64,000 bases of DNA from contig CAYXHZ010000013.1 of the NCBI GenBank assembly GCA_964465065.1, positions 1 through 64,000 of the forward strand, in the 5' to 3' direction. How positions within the stretch are numbered: position 1 is the first letter of the stretch; each line of letters opens with the position of its first letter. Positions 58,383-64,000 of the stretch are shown here, piece by piece. A program made the translations under genes and the position numbers. The notes under the pieces were generated by a model. That model did not search any database. It saw only the letters and a list, made by a program, of their open reading frames with translations, and was not told the origin of the DNA. The DNA is from CAYMND01 sp964465065. GTDB lineage: Bacteria; Acidobacteriota; Aminicenantia; UBA2199.

Positions 58383-61300
58383 TTAAAAAGGCCAAGCTGT
58401 AATCAAAGCGAGCAAAGCGCGAGAAAGCGCCGACAGACGGGAGTAATCCAATATATCCGGACGGTCGCCAGACCGATGGTAATGGGGATTCTGAAAAAAC
58501 GGGCAACTGTGCAGCAGCAGAGCCGGATAACCCTGGGCCCAGTAATTGCGGTGATCCGACCAGTCTATTCCCTTCTGTTGCCCGGGCAAAGGCAGGGTCC
58601 GGGTTGACAATATGGTTTCTCCGGCCAGTACTGCGGCGGTTTTAAACAGCAGGGCCTTGTCCGTTTCACGGCCGATGACGGCCAGAAACGAGTCGGCGTC
58701 CGCATAGTAACCGACCATGTCAACCGAGATCATCAGCGCCACGTTTCGCTTTTCTTTCCGCAAACGGTCCGCATGAATGTAACTGCCCATGACCTGGCTG
58801 GCGAAATATGGAGGCTCCTCCAGGCTGTAGGCCACCAGTTCCACTGCCCGGCCCGCTTGCGGCGCACATTTCCGCAAACGGGCGGACAGATCCAGGAGCA
58901 CGGCCAGTCCCGAGGCGTTGTCGTCGGCCCCCGGGCTGTCTCCGCAGACATCGTAATGGGCGCCGATCACCAGACGCGGCGCGTTCACATCGCCCCACAA
59001 CACCGACAGGTTCCAGGTGACGCCCTCGGGGTAGATCAATTTTTGTTTGCCGACCTTCCAGCCCATTTCGTGCCATTGCTTTTCGATGATATCGGCGGCC
59101 CGTTGCAGCATGGCCGGGTTGCCCGCATTCCGGGCTTGCGGCAGACCGCTCAGCCCCTTCACCCATTCCCTGATCCGCGTGCGGCTGAGATCGTTAGCGC
59201 GCAACAGCGGATCGGCTGCCTGCAGAACCTTGAGCCGCAAGGCCTCGGACAGACTCGTATCCCGATCCAGAAAAGAGCGCACCATAGCCGCCGCCTGCTG
59301 GCTGCGCCGGTTGGCCAGACTGCCGTTCAGCCAGTCCATCGGCATGAAGATATCGCCGGTGCGCTGAATCTCCGGCAAGATGGCCAGAGTTTCGGGGATC
59401 AGCACCCGGGTCGCCTGGTTTCGCAGCGGATGATGGATCAGAGCCAGCGCCTTAACGACCCAGGGCTCCCGCTCCCGATTCTCCGCCCGGCTCAGAGTCT
59501 GCCGAAAAAAGTCCAGCCAGTGGTCCGGCTCTCTGGAAAACAATGGTTCGAGAAAGGCCAGTTGCCGCACCCGGTCGTTGGACTGCCAGTTCTTGGGCAA
59601 TTCATGCAGCAGATCCTGCAGACCCGAAGGAGTATGGACAACCAGGTCCAGCAGTATATCGAATTGTTTCTGTTCGGACAGGCTAATTCCGGCGACACGG
59701 ATTGCACCGCTCAGCAGCTGTTTCAGTTGATCGACAGCCTGCGGGCTGCATGCCAGGCGACGGAATGCATCCAGAAACGCCGGGCGCCGTTCCGGGGACA
59801 CAAGCAGCATCTGACGCCAAAGCCGCTGCTCGCAGTCCTGGGTCAGCTGTTTCCTCCGCTCGTCCGGCAGGCTCCAGAACAGGTCCGGCAAGTCCGCCAG
59901 CAGCCTTTCCAGCACCAGGGATTCGTTCTCGGTCTCTATCCAGCTCAAGGCCGTCAGCAGCAGGGTTTCGGCCCGGATATACCCCTCCAGCAGACCTTCG
60001 TTGAGGGCGAACCAGGCGGAGCCACGCCACAACGGAATCCGGGGCAGCATGGGCTCGGAAAGCAGTCGGGCATAGCTGTGCATATCCAGCAGTATCCGTC
60101 CGTAGCCGGTTCCGCCGCCGGCCGGGACGATGATGTCGGGATCCCGCAGTTCGGGCGGTAAAGCGACAATCCGGCTTCCGTTTTCCAGCGACAGGTCGAA
60201 CAGACGGGCCTGCTCCCCCTTCTGCACGAGCAGGTCCAGGTGCTGGCTCCAGCTTCTGCCCTGACCGGAGCCGTCATGGTGGCGGACGAGAACCCCGTCA
60301 GGCATGCGGGTGACGGTGACAGTCGGCAGTCCGGCCTGATAGACCCAGTTGCGACTCCATGACTTCAATCCCGGGTCGACGGCGGCCAGCAGATCGATGA
60401 GGGAATCCCAGCCGGCATTGCCGTAGGCATGTTCTTTGAGGTAAACGCCCAGAGCCTGACGCAAGGGCTGGACTCCGACCCTTTTTTCGAGCTGATCCAT
60501 GACGATCGGCGCCTTGTGGTAGATCAGATGGCCGTAAAGAGTGCCGGCCTCGGCCAGATTGTCGAGCCTTTGCGTGATCGGATGGCTGCCGGCGCTGCGG
60601 TCGACCGACAGTGCCTGAGCCGTATGGTTCATGATGAAGTTGAGGCGGTGATCGATGTCGGGAAACAGTTCCTCTACCATCTTGTCGGCCATGAATCCGG
60701 CGAAAACCTCCTTCAGCCATACCTCGTCGAACCAGGGCATGGTCACCAGATCACCGAACCACATGTGCGCCGTCTCGTGGGCGATCAGGTTGGCCCGGGC
60801 CAAACGCTGGTCCAGGGTGGCGTTCTCGTCGAGCAGCAGCCGGGCGGCACGGTACAGGGTTGCGCCGCAGTGCTCCATACCGCCGTACTGAAACGATGGT
60901 ACGATAACCAGGTCATACTTGTCGAACGGGTAGGCGATACCGCTGTAGCGCTCCATCCAGGCCAGGGCGGCGAACACCTGGTCGAAAATGGCCGGAATAT
61001 TGCGGTCCAGGACAATCCGATCCTTTTCCTGGTGAAAAATCTGCACCACCCGGCCGTCCCGGCTTTCCTTTACCCGCTGCAGCTCACCGGCGACAAAGGC
61101 CATCAGGTAAGTCGGAATGGGCTGGCTGGGCGAAAAGCGGATCAGATGCCGCCCTGACGGCAGCTCCCGATCGCTCAGCTGCGGACCGTTGGCCAACGCC
61201 TGCCAGCCGGCCGGCACTTCCAGTTCGACGGCAAAGCGGCCCTTGAGGTCAGGCTGATCGAAACAAGGAAAAGCCGTCCGGGCACGGTCGGGAACGAACA

Positions 61301-61727
61301 GGCTGTAGATCAAGTCGTCGCGGCGGTTGAGCGACATATCGCCCAGGCGGAATTGACAATACAGGCGATTCCGCCCCTGAACCAGATATCGCGCCGCGAT
61401 GACGATGTGCTCGTTGACAAAGCGCCAGGGCACCGGTTTTTGATTCAGGGCGAGCGTGGAGATGGCCTGCCCGCCCGGAGTGAAATCCAGGATCAGATCG
61501 CTGCCGGTGCTGCGCGCAGTAAAGTCCAGATCCAGCTCGGCCTGGATTTCACCATCACGGCCGGCGGGTATGACGGCTTTCAGATTGTAGACGGGTTGGG
61601 CGATCCAGTCGCGACGGTTTTGCGCCAGGCGACGCTCGACACCGGCAGCGGGCGGTTCGTCCGCCTGTCCGGCCATAAGACCTGTCAGCAACAGGGACAG
61701 ACAGTACAGGCGACGAACCGCCAGCAT
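58383..61727 (-). CDS. exported M1 aminopeptidase fused to M28 aminopeptidase
   Basis: A 1114-residue secreted enzyme with a signal peptide (about 1-22). The M1 half has the substrate-binding GGMEH (282-286) and zinc motif HETAHMWFGD with His317, His321 and Glu340 (HExxH-x18-E). A helical region links to an M28 domain at about 890-1114: GAHYDVCGD (His924, Asp926), GADDNASG (Asp935), LEEPPYF, MISVDMVG (Asp1003) and HYHRSGD (His1084), the complete zinc set. M1 and M28 enzymes both remove N-terminal residues from peptides; a fused pair with both active sites intact is unusual. It starts two bases behind the tricorn-like protease gene, so the two form a peptide-degrading operon. Confidence 0.9.
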   Translation of the reverse strand: MLAVRRLYCLSLLLTGLMAGQADEPPAAGVERRLAQNRRDWIAQPVYNLKAVIPAGRDGEIQAELDLDFTARSTGSDLILDFTPGGQAISTLALNQKPVPWRFVNEHIVIAARYLVQGRNRLYCQFRLGDMSLNRRDDLIYSLFVPDRARTAFPCFDQPDLKGRFAVELEVPAGWQALANGPQLSDRELPSGRHLIRFSPSQPIPTYLMAFVAGELQRVKESRDGRVVQIFHQEKDRIVLDRNIPAIFDQVFAALAWMERYSGIAYPFDKYDLVIVPSFQYGGMEHCGATLYRAARLLLDENATLDQRLARANLIAHETAHMWFGDLVTMPWFDEVWLKEVFAGFMADKMVEELFPDIDHRLNFIMNHTAQALSVDRSAGSHPITQRLDNLAEAGTLYGHLIYHKAPIVMDQLEKRVGVQPLRQALGVYLKEHAYGNAGWDSLIDLLAAVDPGLKSWSRNWVYQAGLPTVTVTRMPDGVLVRHHDGSGQGRSWSQHLDLLVQKGEQARLFDLSLENGSRIVALPPELRDPDIIVPAGGGTGYGRILLDMHSYARLLSEPMLPRIPLWRGSAWFALNEGLLEGYIRAETLLLTALSWIETENESLVLERLLADLPDLFWSLPDERRKQLTQDCEQRLWRQMLLVSPERRPAFLDAFRRLACSPQAVDQLKQLLSGAIRVAGISLSEQKQFDILLDLVVHTPSGLQDLLHELPKNWQSNDRVRQLAFLEPLFSREPDHWLDFFRQTLSRAENREREPWVVKALALIHHPLRNQATRVLIPETLAILPEIQRTGDIFMPMDWLNGSLANRRSQQAAAMVRSFLDRDTSLSEALRLKVLQAADPLLRANDLSRTRIREWVKGLSGLPQARNAGNPAMLQRAADIIEKQWHEMGWKVGKQKLIYPEGVTWNLSVLWGDVNAPRLVIGAHYDVCGDSPGADDNASGLAVLLDLSARLRKCAPQAGRAVELVAYSLEEPPYFASQVMGSYIHADRLRKEKRNVALMISVDMVGYYADADSFLAVIGRETDKALLFKTAAVLAGETILSTRTLPLPGQQKGIDWSDHRNYWAQGYPALLLHSCPFFQNPHYHRSGDRPDILDYSRLSALSRALLALITAWPF

Positions 61728-61729
61728 GA

Positions 61730-64000
61730 TCAGCGCCGGGAGCCTTCCTGCAGCAGCGACTGAATCGCGGCCTCGAGCTGCAGGTCACGCCCCTGCTCCG
61801 AGCTCTGGGGATCGTTGTTGATTTTTATATCCGGTTCGATCTGGTTGTTCTCCAGGTACTGGCCGTCGTTGGTGATATAGCCCACCATGGGCATACCGAA
61901 AGTGATGGTGCCGTTGTGCAGAGTCTCCCACCACACCGATGTGCCGGTGCCGGGGACCGGCATGCCTACCAGTTTACCGATCTTCATGAATCGGTAGGCG
62001 TAGGGGAACATGTGGGCGTCGGAGTAGTTGCCCTCGTTCTGGATGACGATCGATTTGCGGGTCCAGAGGCGAATGGGTTGCTCGGAGATTTTCTGTCCCC
62101 GCGGAGTATATTCGAGATACTTTTTACCATTCAGGAAATTGGCCAGATCGTCATGCAGATTGCCGCCGCCGTTGAAACGGGTGTCGATCACCAGTCCTTC
62201 CTTGTCGCTGAAGCGGCCCAGAGCCTCGGCGTACACCACCCGGAAACTGGCGTCGTCCATGCTGCGCACGTGGATATAGCCCAGGCGGCCGCCCGACAAA
62301 CGCTCCGTTTCCTCCCGGCGCGACTTCACCCAACGATCGTAGAGCAGCTGGTTGAATTCAGCCCGGTTGATGGGTTTGACCACCTCGTCCCAGACCTGTC
62401 CTTTTTCGTCGCGCAGGCTGAGCAGGACCCGCTGGCCGGCCTGACGGTTGAGCGACATGAAATAGTCTTTACCGGCTTCGACAACCTGGCCGTTGATTTT
62501 TTCGATCACGATTCCGGGTCTGACCCTTGACTGAGCGCTGTCCAGCGGTCCCTTCTCGACGACCTCCAGCACCTTCAGGCCGTTACCCCGGTGATCCGGG
62601 TCCAGAAACAGACCCAGTTCGGCGGTGCTGTCGGGATTGCTGTGCTGGGGACGGTAGAAGGCTCCGGTATGGGAGGCATTCAGTTCACCCAGCATCTCGG
62701 AGAGCATCTCGGCCAGATCGTAGTCATGGCCGATATGTGGCAAGAATTTCTGGTATTCTTTCTTCATGAGCGGCCAATCTACGCCATGCATGTCGGCCAC
62801 GTAGAATTTCTTGTAGATCTGACGCCAGACATGCTCGAACAAGTAGGCCCTTTCCGCCGCTGCATCCAGTACCAATCCGCCGCCATAGGAGACCGGCGTG
62901 ATGGCGCCGTCGGCCACGGCTACCCGCTGAATCCCGCCCTGGGAAATCAGGTAGAGGTATTTGCCCTCCTTGCCCATTTCCATGCCCGGATACCGGCCGT
63001 CGAGCTTGGCCAGCAACTTGGTCTGGTTTTCGCGGAACTCGTGCATCCAGAGATCGTAGCCTTTTTCGAAACGGGCCAAATAGAAAAGTTTGTCGCCGTC
63101 CGGGGTCAGAACGGAATCGGCCAGATCGGATGAATGTGCGGTCAGGCGAATTTTACGGTCTTCCAGGTTGCGCAGCTCGAACTGCAGGGGCGACGTTTTC
63201 TTGTCGTCTTTTTTCCCTTTCTTGTCCTTCTCGGTCTCCGCCTTCTTCTCTTCGTCCTTCTTCTCCTTCTCTTTCAACAGCGCGTACTCTTCCTTGGAGA
63301 GTTTGAAACGATCCCAGCCATCCCGGGTCAGGAACAGTCCGTACACGTCGCCCTGGGCGCCCCAGCTGCCATGGGAACGCATGCCATGCCGGTCAGAGAG
63401 CCAGTAGATCATCTTGCCCCCCAGCCCCCACTTGGGCAGGGAGTCGGAATAGCCGCTGTTGGTCAGGTTGAGTACCGGCTGTTTACCCGAGGCGTCGACA
63501 AGTCCCACTTCATCCGACCAGCGTCCCCGGTCCATGAAACTGACGATGAGCCAGCGGCTGTCCGGCGACCATTGGAACCATTGGTCGCCGTCGGCGTAGG
63601 AATAGTTCCGGTCCGCGGTCAGGATGGTGCGCAGTTGCCGGCTGGCCAGGTTGAGAATTTTCAGGGCGGTCCGTTCCTCCAGGAAAGCCACTTCGGCGCC
63701 GTCCGGGCTGTACGCCGCCTGAAAGGACTCCTTGTCCGACTGCCACAGGGGCTCGACCTTGACCAGGGTGGAACTGTAAAAATAAGGCTCGTCGGCGCGC
63801 TCCAGGCTGGCCTCGTAGAGTTTCCAGCTCGAACCGATTTCAGCGGAAAAGAGCAGTTTACGCCCGTCGGGAGAGAAAGAGACGGAGCGTTCCTGCTCGG
63901 GACTGCGGGTGATCTGTTTGGTGGTGCCGTAGTCCACCGAAGTGACGAAAACTTCGCCGCGGGCGACGAAGGCGATTTCTTTTTCGTTGGGCGAAACGGT
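61730..64000 (-). CDS. tricorn-like S41 protease with TolB-like propeller, 5' end outside window
   Basis: The window covers the C-terminal 756 codons; the frame is open to base 64000, so the start lies outside. The first part is a beta-propeller of TolB/tricorn type (VSFSPDGRKLLFSAE, WSPDSRWLIVSF, LTPDGDKLFYLA) with a Lys/Glu-rich insertion near 63190-63290. A C1-like helical region is followed by a PDZ domain (RPGIVIEKINGQVVEAG) and the S41 core: GRLGYIHVRSMDD, VIDTRFNGGGNLHDDL and the nucleophile Ser in NEGNYSDAHMFPYAY. Tricorn proteases cut unfolded peptides into short pieces. The M1-M28 fusion behind it would degrade these further. Confidence 0.92.
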   Translation of the reverse strand, partial: TVSPNEKEIAFVARGEVFVTSVDYGTTKQITRSPEQERSVSFSPDGRKLLFSAEIGSSWKLYEASLERADEPYFYSSTLVKVEPLWQSDKESFQAAYSPDGAEVAFLEERTALKILNLASRQLRTILTADRNYSYADGDQWFQWSPDSRWLIVSFMDRGRWSDEVGLVDASGKQPVLNLTNSGYSDSLPKWGLGGKMIYWLSDRHGMRSHGSWGAQGDVYGLFLTRDGWDRFKLSKEEYALLKEKEKKDEEKKAETEKDKKGKKDDKKTSPLQFELRNLEDRKIRLTAHSSDLADSVLTPDGDKLFYLARFEKGYDLWMHEFRENQTKLLAKLDGRYPGMEMGKEGKYLYLISQGGIQRVAVADGAITPVSYGGGLVLDAAAERAYLFEHVWRQIYKKFYVADMHGVDWPLMKKEYQKFLPHIGHDYDLAEMLSEMLGELNASHTGAFYRPQHSNPDSTAELGLFLDPDHRGNGLKVLEVVEKGPLDSAQSRVRPGIVIEKINGQVVEAGKDYFMSLNRQAGQRVLLSLRDEKGQVWDEVVKPINRAEFNQLLYDRWVKSRREETERLSGGRLGYIHVRSMDDASFRVVYAEALGRFSDKEGLVIDTRFNGGGNLHDDLANFLNGKKYLEYTPRGQKISEQPIRLWTRKSIVIQNEGNYSDAHMFPYAYRFMKIGKLVGMPVPGTGTSVWWETLHNGTITFGMPMVGYITNDGQYLENNQIEPDIKINNDPQSSEQGRDLQLEAAIQSLLQEGSRR

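Noticed and set aside
56811..60161. Long plus-strand frames opposite the hybrid kinase and M1-M28 genes
   Set aside because: Both lie opposite well-supported genes and mirror their codon bias.
1..64000. CRISPR arrays, insertion sequences, integrases, prophage genes, rRNA or tRNA
   Set aside because: I found no spaced direct-repeat array, transposase motif, phage protein or structured RNA gene on either strand.

Overview
The window is a dense, gene-rich bacterial chromosome segment with no rRNA, tRNA, insertion sequence or CRISPR array visible. The content suggests a diderm: a LysM lytic transglycosylase carrying a lipobox, a monofunctional GT51 transglycosylase, several exported peptidases and an exported metallo-hydrolase. 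A sigma-54 type (NtrC-like) regulator, tandem Lrp/AsnC regulators, a tricorn-like S41 protease and an M1-M28 peptidase fusion would fit an Acidobacteriota- or deltaproteobacteria-like lineage. No marker here fixes the phylum, so that placement is only a guess.

Layout. Positions 1-8600 hold an MFS transporter closed by a very strong terminator, then a three-gene signalling unit (helical protein, PAS histidine kinase with a degenerate ATPase domain, NtrC-type regulator), a FapA/DUF342 protein and a TrmB-like methyltransferase. Positions 8600-18800 are housekeeping: small membrane protein, Uup ABC-F, MscS channel, RadC, TerB-like protein, DHH phosphoesterase, double Lrp regulator, MtgA, an unrecognised 599-residue protein and UbiE-like methyltransferase. 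Positions 18765-27550 hold the giant helicase Lhr, a small unknown protein, MltD-like lipoprotein, an Lrp regulator translationally coupled to a radical SAM protein, and a GNAT/YoaP gene broken by one in-frame TAG. Positions 27563-36045 are the most unusual accessory part: an NLR-like alpha/beta-hydrolase-NB-ARC-TPR protein with ten 48-residue repeats and a lost nucleophile, a stand-alone LytTR regulator with a candidate own operator, an exported glycosyltransferase-like/alkylsulfatase-like fusion, a SagB-type nitroreductase-like protein and a YchF-type GTPase.

Positions 36068-50724 form one leftward 13-gene glycan operon, mostly joined by ATGA-type overlaps: two radical SAM proteins, methyltransferases, five glycosyltransferase-containing proteins (two of them multi-domain fusions sharing a C-terminal module), a CDP-glycerol/ribitol phosphotransferase, and an IspD-like/SDR/IspD-like trio that looks like a split Acs1/Bcs1 CDP-ribitol pathway. 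The simplest reading is a phospho-polyol (teichoic-acid-like) surface glycan. Positions 50886-64000 hold a large beta-propeller/helical protein, an exported C26 peptidase, an EamA-like transporter, a hybrid kinase whose 3' end lies antisense to the transporter gene, the M1-M28 fusion and a tricorn-like protease cut by the window edge.

A recurring feature is promoter architecture: at six genes a -10 box ends only 5-7 bases before the ATG, five of them with a -35 box at 17-18 bases, so these mRNAs should be leaderless.
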